Positions 35,037 to 43,574 of a stretch of 64,000 nucleotides of DNA are shown here, one piece after another (positions within the stretch are counted from its first letter, which is position 1; each line of letters starts with the position of its first letter). The notes beneath the pieces were generated by a model. The model made no database searches and had not been told where the DNA came from. It saw nothing but the letters and a program-made list of their open reading frames with translations. Position numbers and translations under genes: made by a program. Source of the DNA: Sneathiella marina (lineage in GTDB: Bacteria; Pseudomonadota; Alphaproteobacteria; Sneathiellales; Sneathiellaceae). Location: positions 2,874,501 to 2,938,500 of the forward strand of contig NZ_CP098747.1 in NCBI RefSeq assembly GCF_023746535.1. The letters are read 5' to 3'.

Positions 35037-36802
35037 AACTGTCGTCCTATGTAATTAGCTTTTTAGCCGAAAAGGGTGTCGACCGGGTTTTCGGTATGTC
35101 AGGTGGGGCTGCAGTTCATTTGCTCGACTCTGTCTCAAAATATGATGGAATTGAATTTATTTGTTCCCAGCATGAACAGAGCGCGGCAATTTCCGCAGAT
35201 GGATATGCGCGAACAACAGGTCGACTTGGCGTTGCCATTACTACAAGTGGTCCGGGTGCAACTAACTTGCTGACCGGAACATGCTGCTCCTTCTACGATA
35301 GCGTGCCAACATTGATGCTAACGGGACAGGTTGCTTCACATCGGCTGAAAGGTGATTTGGATATCCGCCAACGCGGATTTCAGGAAACCGATGTTGTTTC
35401 CATTTTCGATAGTGTCACAAAATATGCTGCCCGTCTCGAGAAGCCGGAAGATGTCCGATACTGCCTCGAAAAAGCGTATCATTTGGCTTTTGAAGGACGC
35501 CCGGGGACTGTATTGGTGGACATTCCGGATGATTTTCAACGAGCCGAGATCGACCCTGATACACTTCGAGGATTTACAGCGGAAACAAAACAAAAGGATG
35601 TGCTGGCTCCCAAGATTGCGGCTGTGGCAGAGGCTCTTTTTGCCGCCAAGCGTCCAGCAGTAGTTCTCGGAGGCGGGCTCAAGACTCCGGACTGCGGTTT
35701 TGATATTCCCTCCCTTGTTACTGCTCTCGGGGCTCCGGTTGTCACAAGCTGGGCGGCGGTGGACCTCCTGCCTCATGATCATGCGCTAAATATGGGAAGT
35801 TTCGGCGTCTATGCGCCGCGTATGGGAAATTATGTAGTTCAAAATGCCGATTTTCTGCTTTGCCTCGGCACGCGACTGTCCCAGAATCTCACCGGAGGCA
35901 TTTTATCTTCCTTTGCCCGAGAAGCAGAAATCGCCATGATCGATATCAGTTCCGGTGAAATGGAAAAATTTGATGGCTTTGGTATTGAGGTGACGCATCG
36001 TATTGAATCCCGGCTGGAAGACGCCCTTCCCCTGCTAAAGGACCAAGCGGATACCGTTGTCAGGCAAGGCAATAAAGAATGGCAAGCAACTATTGAAAAA
36101 TGGAAACACCATTTCGGTCAGGAAAATTTTGATCCTGATGATCAGGAAGGGTGCATTAACGCCTATTCGTTTATTGAGCAACTGTCGCAGTTCGTACCTG
36201 CCGGAGAGACAATTTTAGCTGACACAGGTGGCAATCTAACCTGGACATGCAATGCCTTTCGTTTCAAGCCAGAACAACGCTTGCATTCCGCCTGGAACAA
36301 TACGCCTATGGGATACTCTCTGCCGGCGGCTATTGGCGCTGCAGCTGCCGAACCTGAAAAGAACTTCACCTGCCTGATCGGTGACGGCGGGCTAATGATC
36401 TGCCTGCCAGAGCTGGCGACTGTTGTGAAGCATAATATGAAAATCAAAATATTCCTGTTTAACAATCACGGACATGGCATCCAGAAACAAACATTGGAAA
36501 CGTGGCTGGATGCCAATTATGTCGGCGTACATGAACCTTCTGGATTGGCGTTTACGGACTTCCCGTCGGTTGCCGTATCCATGGGACTAAAAACTTTCAC
36601 TTTGGACAATAAAGATCGGCTGCAGGACGACCTGGAAGAAGTTTTCGCTGTAGAAGGCCCGGTTTTTGTTAATGTGGAAATTAATCCCGGTCAACGGCTT
36701 TTCCCTGTCCTTAAGTTTGGCGCCGCCCTTGAAAATCAGCTTCCAGCACTTGAGGCGGAATTTATTGAAGAACAGATGGTCATTCCACCTTTTTCCATGT
36801 AG
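35033..36802 (+). CDS. thiamine pyrophosphate enzyme, acetolactate synthase-like
   Basis: A 589-residue TPP enzyme with the three-domain layout of acetolactate synthase and pyruvate decarboxylases. The activating glutamate is E48 in QHEQSAA. SGPGATN follows. The TPP-magnesium motif begins GDGGLM at residue 450 and ends NN near 477-478. It is in a sugar gene cluster, without an ilvN partner, so a role in attaching a two-carbon unit to a keto sugar, as in yersiniose synthesis by YerE, is plausible but inferred. It may instead be a plain decarboxylase or ligase. Confidence 0.8.
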   Translation: MKLSSYVISFLAEKGVDRVFGMSGGAAVHLLDSVSKYDGIEFICSQHEQSAAISADGYARTTGRLGVAITTSGPGATNLLTGTCCSFYDSVPTLMLTGQVASHRLKGDLDIRQRGFQETDVVSIFDSVTKYAARLEKPEDVRYCLEKAYHLAFEGRPGTVLVDIPDDFQRAEIDPDTLRGFTAETKQKDVLAPKIAAVAEALFAAKRPAVVLGGGLKTPDCGFDIPSLVTALGAPVVTSWAAVDLLPHDHALNMGSFGVYAPRMGNYVVQNADFLLCLGTRLSQNLTGGILSSFAREAEIAMIDISSGEMEKFDGFGIEVTHRIESRLEDALPLLKDQADTVVRQGNKEWQATIEKWKHHFGQENFDPDDQEGCINAYSFIEQLSQFVPAGETILADTGGNLTWTCNAFRFKPEQRLHSAWNNTPMGYSLPAAIGAAAAEPEKNFTCLIGDGGLMICLPELATVVKHNMKIKIFLFNNHGHGIQKQTLETWLDANYVGVHEPSGLAFTDFPSVAVSMGLKTFTLDNKDRLQDDLEEVFAVEGPVFVNVEINPGQRLFPVLKFGAALENQLPALEAEFIEEQMVIPPFSM

Positions 36803-36850
36803 GTAGATGGCAAATAGTCTGCCCTCGTCTAAAGATCAGGTAATTTTCCG

Positions 36851-37723
36851 ATGAATCTCTCTGAATACAATTTATTTGAAGCCCTACAGGCAACACGAAC
36901 TCACCATGCTCGAGATACGGCGTTATACAAGCTTTTGGAAAGCTGTTGCCTGGATTTCATTCATAATTCTGATTTCAAATCGGAGAAAGAAAATGCTGTG
37001 CCATTCGGCCCTTTCGGCTCTTTGACCATGCCGTTTCAAAAGATGGGAGCTATAAATTCACTGGATCTATTTGGATTGGATGAATTAATATTGTTCAGCT
37101 TTTATCTGGCCAACAAAAAGCGCATTAAAAAAGCCGTCGATATCGGGGCGAATTTAGGTTTGCATTCCATACTCATGGCGAAATTGGGAATTTCCGTCAC
37201 CAGTTACGAACCGGACGACAATCATTTCGACTGGCTCAATTCTCGTCTAGAGATAAATGAGGTCCTGGATAAAGTCACGCCCGTAAAGGCCGCCGTTTCA
37301 GGCGAGAACGGCATGGCTGAATTCATCAGAGTAGAAGGAAATACCACCGGAAGTCATCTGGCAGGAGCCAAAAGTGACCCCTATGGTGAGCTTACCAAAT
37401 ATATGGTGGAAGTTAAGGCAGCGGAAGACGTATTCTTCGACGCAGACTTTGCAAAGATTGATGCAGAGGGCCACGAGACCGTTATTTTAAAGGCAATCCC
37501 GACGCCGTACTGGAAAAAGCTGGAGGCCGTCGTCGAAGTTGGCACAGCAGAGAATGCTGATCAGATTTATGACTTCTTCAACGGTTTGAGTATTAACCTT
37601 TTTTCCCAGAAAACCGGCTGGAAAAAGGTAACTTGCCTGGACGATGTTCCTACTTCCTACAAGGAAGGCAGCCTTTTTATCACCGGTCATTCTGAAATGC
37701 GCTGGGGGAAAGAAACTATCTGA
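36851..37723 (+). CDS. FkbM family methyltransferase
   Basis: A 290-residue SAM methyltransferase. The SAM motif I region AVDIGANLGLHSILMAKLG and YEPDDNHFDWL are clear. The later FAKIDAEGHETVILK matches the FkbM family, which O-methylates sugars or polyketides. It follows the TPP enzyme by 48 bases in the same direction. Its end overlaps the minus-strand membrane protein at 37716. A sugar O-methylation role is inferred from context. Confidence 0.85.
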   Translation: MNLSEYNLFEALQATRTHHARDTALYKLLESCCLDFIHNSDFKSEKENAVPFGPFGSLTMPFQKMGAINSLDLFGLDELILFSFYLANKKRIKKAVDIGANLGLHSILMAKLGISVTSYEPDDNHFDWLNSRLEINEVLDKVTPVKAAVSGENGMAEFIRVEGNTTGSHLAGAKSDPYGELTKYMVEVKAAEDVFFDADFAKIDAEGHETVILKAIPTPYWKKLEAVVEVGTAENADQIYDFFNGLSINLFSQKTGWKKVTCLDDVPTSYKEGSLFITGHSEMRWGKETI

Positions 37724-38240
37724 CCTCGAACTGGCTCCTCTTCCCTAACATGGAGCGTTTTAGACTTGTAAAGAAATGCGCAGCGGTTCTGAGCTTTGCT
37801 GATCGCAAATACCATCGGTCTTTTTCCCGAACCACTGCCCCACCTTGGGTCAACCTGTTCAAGCGCAGCCGAATTAGCTTGTCATCGCTGTAGATTGTCT
37901 TGAGTTGCTCAAGCGGAAGTGTGCCACCATTTTCACTAATTTCCAGCAACATACGTATCCGAAGGGAGGATTCAACGGCTTGCGCAACGTTGAGGTAAAT
38001 AAACCACCACATCAGGCCAAACCCAAGTGCCACCAAAATATGAAAGATATCCGTAGCCTCCGAAACAAATATAACGACAAGCGGCAAACCCAGAAGCGTC
38101 GACAATAAACTGACGACATATCCCGTTATTCGGCTACCGGAAAATCGGGCTATCGCTAAATCGAAAAGAACACTGACAGCAAGCACTAATATTATTATTA
38201 GGAAGAAACCAACCATTTCAGCCCGTTTCCCGATCAACAC
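37716..38240 (-). CDS. small membrane protein with winged-helix-like tail
   Basis: A 174-residue protein. Three hydrophobic spans lie at about 9-31, 39-60 and 63-85. They are followed by a soluble domain in which TLPLEQLKTIYSDDKLIRLR and LNRLTQGGAVVREKDRWYL resemble a small winged-helix fold. I do not recognise a family. It overlaps its upstream neighbour (38218-38721) by 23 bases and shares that protein's layout. Function is unknown, possibly regulatory or accessory for the flippase. Confidence 0.6.
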   Translation of the reverse strand: MLIGKRAEMVGFFLIIILVLAVSVLFDLAIARFSGSRITGYVVSLLSTLLGLPLVVIFVSEATDIFHILVALGFGLMWWFIYLNVAQAVESSLRIRMLLEISENGGTLPLEQLKTIYSDDKLIRLRLNRLTQGGAVVREKDRWYLRSAKLRTAAHFFTSLKRSMLGKRSQFEVR

Positions 38241-38721
38241 GAATAATCTGCCGGTATATAGATATCACCGTCGTAAAAAATTTTGACCGCGCTGTCAGTG
38301 CCGCCAAGCCATTATCAAGGATGACATCGCCCGTAGCATCCAAAGCTTCAAGCCGCGAACTGACAAACGGATGCGTATTGATAAAGGCTTCAAGTTGCGG
38401 CTCCGAAAGGCCATCGGGCTCTGACTTCATGAGCGCCTTGACGATGGCTAGCGTTGGTGAATCGTTTACGACGCCAATTAAAACCAGACAATAAACCACA
38501 ATAAAACTCTCCATAAAGAGAGCTGCCACGATCAATATCTGAGGAAAATTGTCATGGCTTACTATATTCAGAATGAAAAGGAGTACGATTAAGGCGAAAT
38601 TCAACGTGAGAAATGCTGATAGATAAATCTGGCGCCCCAGGGTTAAACGGGCAACGAAAATATGCAGGATCACACCAAGGGGAAGAGCGAAGAGTAATAA
38701 ATAGAAGGCAGTTTCGTACAT
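38218..38721 (-). CDS. small membrane protein, paralogous layout
   Basis: A 167-residue protein with three hydrophobic spans in the first 85 residues. A soluble tail follows that contains SEPQLEAFINTHPFVSSRLE and ALDATGDVILDNGLAALTAR, a winged-helix-like pattern comparable to the downstream protein. It lies four bases after the flippase-like gene. No family recognised. The pair may be ancient duplicates that work together at the membrane. Confidence 0.6.
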   Translation of the reverse strand: MYETAFYLLLFALPLGVILHIFVARLTLGRQIYLSAFLTLNFALIVLLFILNIVSHDNFPQILIVAALFMESFIVVYCLVLIGVVNDSPTLAIVKALMKSEPDGLSEPQLEAFINTHPFVSSRLEALDATGDVILDNGLAALTARSKFFTTVISIYRQIIRVDRETG

Positions 38722-38724
38722 TCT

Positions 38725-39714
38725 TCAGCCCTCATTTTTTTGCAGAGGCTCATTCTGCATCCGTGTAGCGTTAATAGCATCCCGATAAAACAAAAAGGGG
38801 ATCAAGCCAAAGACGGCTGTTAATAACGTCAGCGTCCGCATTAGCAGGAAGATGGAACTGTAGGCTGTTTCCGTTGGTACCGGTTCCAACAAATGTGCAA
38901 CCTGTCCAAATGCCGCCTCCCCTATACCCAATCCGCCCGGGGACAAGGGTATGGCATTTGCAAATAAACCAGCGACACCTGATACGATGTACCCAATCCA
39001 TGACAAGCTGGTAATTTCCATGGCGCCGCCCAGCAAATACAAGGCTTCCAGCACCAAAATATATTGAAATACCGAAAGGGAAATGGCGACGATCAAGTCA
39101 CGCTTCCGATGATTATAACCTTCAAAACATTCAACCACGGTATCAAAAATGCGCAAAAGTATTTTCGCAACCGCATTTGGGAATACCCGAATAATCGCTC
39201 GAAACAGGGATTGAAACCTGACGACAAAAACCGGCGCGGCAAATCCGATGGCCAGACAGGAAACAACAATAATACCGATCCAGAACTGAAATTGATTGGG
39301 AATAAGTGCCAAAACGGCGAAGGCAATAATCAGCAATCCGACAAGCCCAGTTAATCTATCGACCAGACTGCTCATCATGATTTCGCCAAGTTTGTCCCTG
39401 TGCTGTCGGTAAACCAATCCACCGCGTATAAAATCTCCGCCATAAGCTCCGGGAAGAAATACGTTAAAAAACTGGCCGATAAAAGTATAATTCAGGGAGC
39501 GAATAAACGTAATCTGGACCTGCAAGGATCCCATGAGTATTTGCCATCGAAGGGCGCCGATAAAAACGGTAAAGAGCAGGCAGGAAAAAGCAATCGCGAC
39601 GGTAACTAGTGAGGAAGAAGCTTTTCCCAGAAGCTGAAAATCGATGAAATTATAGTGAAACAGAGCAACAAGACACCCAATTCCAATACATATTTTCAAT
39701 ATCGTAAAAATCAA
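38725..39714 (-). CDS. LPG synthase/AglD-type membrane protein (UPF0104)
   Basis: A 329-residue polytopic protein of the lysylphosphatidylglycerol synthase transmembrane family (UPF0104). It shows the early motif FSCLLFTVFIGALRW, the loop NVFLPGAYGGDFIRG and a later GLFANAIPLSPGGLGIGEAA, all features of that family. Members are flippase-like or assist lipid-linked glycan handling. It is in the long minus-strand sugar operon, 43 bases after the E1 beta gene. Confidence 0.8.
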   Translation of the reverse strand: MIFTILKICIGIGCLVALFHYNFIDFQLLGKASSSLVTVAIAFSCLLFTVFIGALRWQILMGSLQVQITFIRSLNYTFIGQFFNVFLPGAYGGDFIRGGLVYRQHRDKLGEIMMSSLVDRLTGLVGLLIIAFAVLALIPNQFQFWIGIIVVSCLAIGFAAPVFVVRFQSLFRAIIRVFPNAVAKILLRIFDTVVECFEGYNHRKRDLIVAISLSVFQYILVLEALYLLGGAMEITSLSWIGYIVSGVAGLFANAIPLSPGGLGIGEAAFGQVAHLLEPVPTETAYSSIFLLMRTLTLLTAVFGLIPFLFYRDAINATRMQNEPLQKNEG

Positions 39715-39757
39715 TAATCATCCCCGGCTAAAGTTAATTTTACGCGTCGACAACAGT

Positions 39758-40804
39758 TTAGAAAGGACCCGTAAACCAATTCCCCGGCACATCATGCGGA
39801 CCCCGCAGCTTTAATATGGGCTCAACTGAAATATCTTTACCCAACATACTACCCACCCGTTCTGCAATATGTTCAGCCCTTATGTGATAGTCCTTCGTCA
39901 GAGCGGGACTGGTCGATTCCGAGTAATCCGGCGCTGTTAATCTCACTGGAGGTGCCGTAAGATCTGCCCAGCATCGTTCGGTGATCCGCGCGACAACCTC
40001 ACCGGCAAATCCATTCGTTTTAAATCCGGTGTCCAACATCATCAATTTTCCTGTCTTCTTCACCGATGCCTCTATTTTTCCCCAATCAATGGGCGACACG
40101 GTTCTCAAATCAATCAAGTCGCAGGAAATCCCCTGGTCTTGCAGAACGTCAACAGCATGCAGGGCTTCAATGGTCATGTAGGAGACGGAAACGATGGTTA
40201 CAGCATCCCCGCTCCGCAACAGATTCGCCTCTCCCAGCGGAATTAACTTGCCTGTTTCCGGCTCATCGGTTTGGGCATTGTGCAGCCACCGGTGTTCGAG
40301 AAAAATCACCGGATTAGGGTCGAATATGCTGGACAGAAGCAAACCTTTTGCATCCGAGGCAAGAGCAGGCATCACTACTTTTAATCCAGGAATATGGGCG
40401 AACCAGGATTGCAGATTTTGCGAATGTGTAGGCCCCTGCCCCCAACCTCGGCCGAGGATCATACGAACCGTAATTGGTACATTACGCTGCCCACCAAACA
40501 TGAAATGCCATTTCGCGGCGTTATTCACCAGTTGATCCATGGAGAGTAATGCAAAATCAAGCCGCTGATGGGTAAGCACTGGCTTGAAACCTCCAAGTGC
40601 CGCTCCTATGGCGATACCGGTCATGGCATTTTCCGCGGTGGGCATATCAAAAACCCGTTTTTCTCCATATTTTTCCTGAAGATCAAGCGTGGTCCCGAAC
40701 ACCCCTTTGGGATCTGGAACGCCAAGGCCGAAAACCAGAACGCTCGGATCATTTTCTAACGCCTGATCAAGTCCTGATCGAATTTCACTGGCAAAGTTTC
40801 TCAT
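39758..40804 (-). CDS. TPP-dependent dehydrogenase/transketolase-like E1 beta subunit
   Basis: A 348-residue protein like the beta subunit of 2-oxoacid dehydrogenase E1. The motif TAENAMTGIAIGAALGG replaces the usual SEAGFxGxAxGAA, followed by conserved stretches such as GRGWGQGPTHSQNLQSWFAH. Its start overlaps the E1 alpha stop by four bases. No E2 or E3 gene is nearby, so it probably does not form a classical oxoacid dehydrogenase complex. Confidence 0.82.
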   Translation of the reverse strand: MRNFASEIRSGLDQALENDPSVLVFGLGVPDPKGVFGTTLDLQEKYGEKRVFDMPTAENAMTGIAIGAALGGFKPVLTHQRLDFALLSMDQLVNNAAKWHFMFGGQRNVPITVRMILGRGWGQGPTHSQNLQSWFAHIPGLKVVMPALASDAKGLLLSSIFDPNPVIFLEHRWLHNAQTDEPETGKLIPLGEANLLRSGDAVTIVSVSYMTIEALHAVDVLQDQGISCDLIDLRTVSPIDWGKIEASVKKTGKLMMLDTGFKTNGFAGEVVARITERCWADLTAPPVRLTAPDYSESTSPALTKDYHIRAEHIAERVGSMLGKDISVEPILKLRGPHDVPGNWFTGPF

Positions 40805-41808
40805 TTCAGGAAAATGCCCTCTTCGGCTGCGGTTGCAAAAACATGCATCGACGCTTCTTCAAGGCTCGGAAAATCGGATGCCCGCGCAAATTCAAAAGCA
40901 GCCGCGACTTCTGTATCAATTTCCGACTGCACCGCATCAATATCCGCCTCCGTAAACAAAGCAGAAGTGATCGCTTGTTGTTCAAAATTTGCTATGGGGT
41001 CGCGGCCATTCCACTCTTCAATAAACTGATCCGGGCGATAGCCGAGGTCGTCATCATAATTCGGGCCGCAATGTTCCCGCCATCTAAATGTTTCAAACTC
41101 CAAAAAGGCCGGACCCTTTCCGGATCGTATATGATTGACAGCCTTTGACATTTTCTGATGAACTGAAACGACGTCATTGCCATCTCCTTCATCTGTATAA
41201 ACGCCGAATCCCGCTACTTTTTCATGGATTTTTTTGACAGCGGATTGACGGACGGATAACGGGGAATAGACAGAATAAAAGTTATTCTCACAGACGAATA
41301 AAACCGGTAGATTTTTAAGGGCCGCAAAACTCAGGGATTCAAAGAAAACACCGGTTTCGACAACGGCGTCCCCAAGGAATACACACGTAATATCATCACT
41401 ACCCTTAAGCATTAGACTATAAGCCAGCCCCACACCGACAGGCACCGTGCCGCCTACAATTGCAGTAGATCCCATAAAGCCGGCTTTTTCATCAATCAAA
41501 TGCATCGAGCCGCCCTTACCCCGGGCACAGCCCGTAACGCGCCCATATATCTCCGCAATCATGGCATTTAAATCGCCACCTTTCGCAAGATAATGAGCGT
41601 GAGCCCGGTGGCCGCTAACCGCCAGGTCTGTATTTCGCAAAATGGTTCCAATGGCCGCAGACACCGCTTCCTGACCTGAAGAAAGATGGGTTGGACAACG
41701 CATTTCCTGTTCTGAATAACGAGTTGCGATATGCTCCTCCACGCTACGAATTCGCCGCATACCGCGCGACAGGTCGAGTGCAAACTCAGATGTTATGGAA
41801 TAAACCAA
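40801..41808 (-). CDS. TPP-dependent dehydrogenase E1 alpha subunit
   Basis: A 335-residue protein like the alpha subunit of pyruvate/acetoin dehydrogenase E1. The TPP-magnesium motif runs from GDAVVETGVFFE to ENN, with GDA in place of GDG. ARGKGGSMHL precedes it, which is typical of the family. It overlaps the methyltransferase gene upstream by 16 bases and the beta subunit downstream by four bases. As a pair without E2 it could catalyse a two-carbon transfer or decarboxylation on a sugar or other small molecule. Confidence 0.85.
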   Translation of the reverse strand: MVYSITSEFALDLSRGMRRIRSVEEHIATRYSEQEMRCPTHLSSGQEAVSAAIGTILRNTDLAVSGHRAHAHYLAKGGDLNAMIAEIYGRVTGCARGKGGSMHLIDEKAGFMGSTAIVGGTVPVGVGLAYSLMLKGSDDITCVFLGDAVVETGVFFESLSFAALKNLPVLFVCENNFYSVYSPLSVRQSAVKKIHEKVAGFGVYTDEGDGNDVVSVHQKMSKAVNHIRSGKGPAFLEFETFRWREHCGPNYDDDLGYRPDQFIEEWNGRDPIANFEQQAITSALFTEADIDAVQSEIDTEVAAAFEFARASDFPSLEEASMHVFATAAEEGIFLK

Positions 41809-42452
41809 TAATAGTCCCCCGTATAACCTACTTCCTTAAAGAAGCTTACCCACTCTTCGACATGAAGGATTGTCTTGGCAGTCAAGTTCCACGCCTGCAT
41901 TCTTTCATATTCCTCGTCGGTCCGATAGGCATCAACTGTTATAAAGGATTGCCCTCGAGATACACGCTCTATTTCCTGCAAAGCTTTTCCACAAGCGGAT
42001 TGTTCCAGATTGTGGACCGTATTAACGGATATGACGACATCAAAGCTGTCGTCATCAAAAGGAAGATCCTGAGCATCGGCAACCGAAACATAGTCACGGA
42101 CTGTCTCCATTGAGTTGGCAATCGCATAGTCTGAAATATCAATCCCTCGGACGGTAATTCCGGGAACAAGTTCCCGAAGATCATGCAACATAAATCCTTT
42201 GGCGCTTCCGACATCCAGAAGGCTTGTGTTTGATGTTAGACCGAAATGACTTTGAAAAGTCGGAATTACCGGTTGCCAAAATCTTGGAAAATATGAAAAT
42301 CCGCCATACCCATGTCGGCGGTCACCATCGAAAAAATCCTCTCCGAACTGACGGGCAACGGCGCGGTCTTCTTCAGTCTTTTCATTTCCTCGCTGCGTCA
42401 GATCACGTTTGGTTTTCGGATAATTGACGAGCAGATCGATTTCCTGTCCCAT
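41793..42452 (-). CDS. class I SAM-dependent methyltransferase
   Basis: A 219-residue methyltransferase. The SAM motif I is LLDVGSAKGFMLHDL; later GIDISDYAIANS and FDVVISVNTVHNL match motifs II-IV of the class. It is in a run of sugar genes and its 3' end overlaps the E1 alpha gene by 16 bases. The methyl acceptor is unknown; a sugar hydroxyl or C-methylation is plausible. Confidence 0.8.
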   Translation of the reverse strand: MGQEIDLLVNYPKTKRDLTQRGNEKTEEDRAVARQFGEDFFDGDRRHGYGGFSYFPRFWQPVIPTFQSHFGLTSNTSLLDVGSAKGFMLHDLRELVPGITVRGIDISDYAIANSMETVRDYVSVADAQDLPFDDDSFDVVISVNTVHNLEQSACGKALQEIERVSRGQSFITVDAYRTDEEYERMQAWNLTAKTILHVEEWVSFFKEVGYTGDYYWFIP

Positions 42453-42486
42453 TTCTCTCTCTATCGGTATCGTTTGAAATTAAAAA

Positions 42487-43479
42487 TTATGGCTTGTGAA
42501 TGTAAGATTGTGGTTGTGTCTGCAAATCGTCTAGATTGGACTTTACCCAGTCAATTGTTTGATCGATACCCTGGTCAAGCGAAATACTGTCAGACCAGTC
42601 CAAAGTTTCCCGCAACTTGGTATCGTTGAGACTATAAGTCTGATCCTTCCCCTGGCGCTCACCGACGACTTCGATCAGATCGTCTGGATCCAGCCCCATG
42701 CACCCGCTGATTTTTTCCACAAGATTACGGATACTGATCAATTTTGGTGTCGAAATATGATAACAATCGCCCACAGTTCCATTGAGAGCAATTTTCACAG
42801 TGGCGGCCGAAACATCTTCGATATGGATGAAGGATCGCTCTGAATGGCCGCCCCCATGTAACTGCAATTTCTGACCGGTCAGCCCGTAAAGAATTGTTCG
42901 GGGGATAATACGGTAAAGTTGCTGCCCGGGACCATACACATTAGCTGCTCGGGTAAATACAACAGGGAAATCATAGGCCCTGAAATAACTCATAAGGCTC
43001 ATATCACCAGCCGCCCGGGACACCGCGTAGGGAGTGCTGGGGTTAAACGGATGATTTTCATCAACGAAACCTGAGGTATTCCCGTAAACCTCCGGCGTGG
43101 ATATATGGATATATTTTTCCAGAAAGGGAAGTTTGCGAAGTTCTTCATGGAGAAGTACCGTCGACAGCGTGTTTGTCTGGAACCAGTCTCCTGGATTATC
43201 CCAGCTTTCCCCGACCATGCTTTGTGAGGCGAAATTGACTATGTAATCAATCTTTTCACTGACAATAAGATCAATGATTTTTTTTAAGTCGTCATTGATA
43301 TCCAGCTGATGAAAGGAAAACTGCTCCTGATTGCTTCCCCACTTGTAAGGTAGAAACGCATCATGTGGCTCCGAAGATCGGCTACCTCCAAAGACTTCAT
43401 ATCCTGCCTGCAGGAGATGCGCGCAAAAACTGGCGCCGGAAAAGGAATTACTCCCGAGAACTAAAAACTTTTTCGACAT
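42487..43479 (-). CDS. nucleotide-sugar dehydratase/epimerase-like SDR
   Basis: An extended SDR of 330 residues from MSKKFLVLGSNSFSG (another ATG six bases upstream is possible). It looks like GDP-mannose or dTDP-glucose 4,6-dehydratases. STPEVYG provides the Thr and Glu of that family, and the C-terminal half has RSFIHIEDVSAA. The catalytic YxxxK is YAVSR, an Arg in place of Lys, so catalysis may be changed. It lies between the methyltransferase and the nucleotidyltransferase genes. Confidence 0.78.
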   Translation of the reverse strand: MSKKFLVLGSNSFSGASFCAHLLQAGYEVFGGSRSSEPHDAFLPYKWGSNQEQFSFHQLDINDDLKKIIDLIVSEKIDYIVNFASQSMVGESWDNPGDWFQTNTLSTVLLHEELRKLPFLEKYIHISTPEVYGNTSGFVDENHPFNPSTPYAVSRAAGDMSLMSYFRAYDFPVVFTRAANVYGPGQQLYRIIPRTILYGLTGQKLQLHGGGHSERSFIHIEDVSAATVKIALNGTVGDCYHISTPKLISIRNLVEKISGCMGLDPDDLIEVVGERQGKDQTYSLNDTKLRETLDWSDSISLDQGIDQTIDWVKSNLDDLQTQPQSYIHKP

Positions 43480-43574
43480 ATTCATTCCGTTCAGCAACAG
43501 CTAGCGCGACTTTTAATATTCTTACAGGCCATCCAATACAATGTCGACGCCTCAGCGTCTATCCCTTATGAGAA

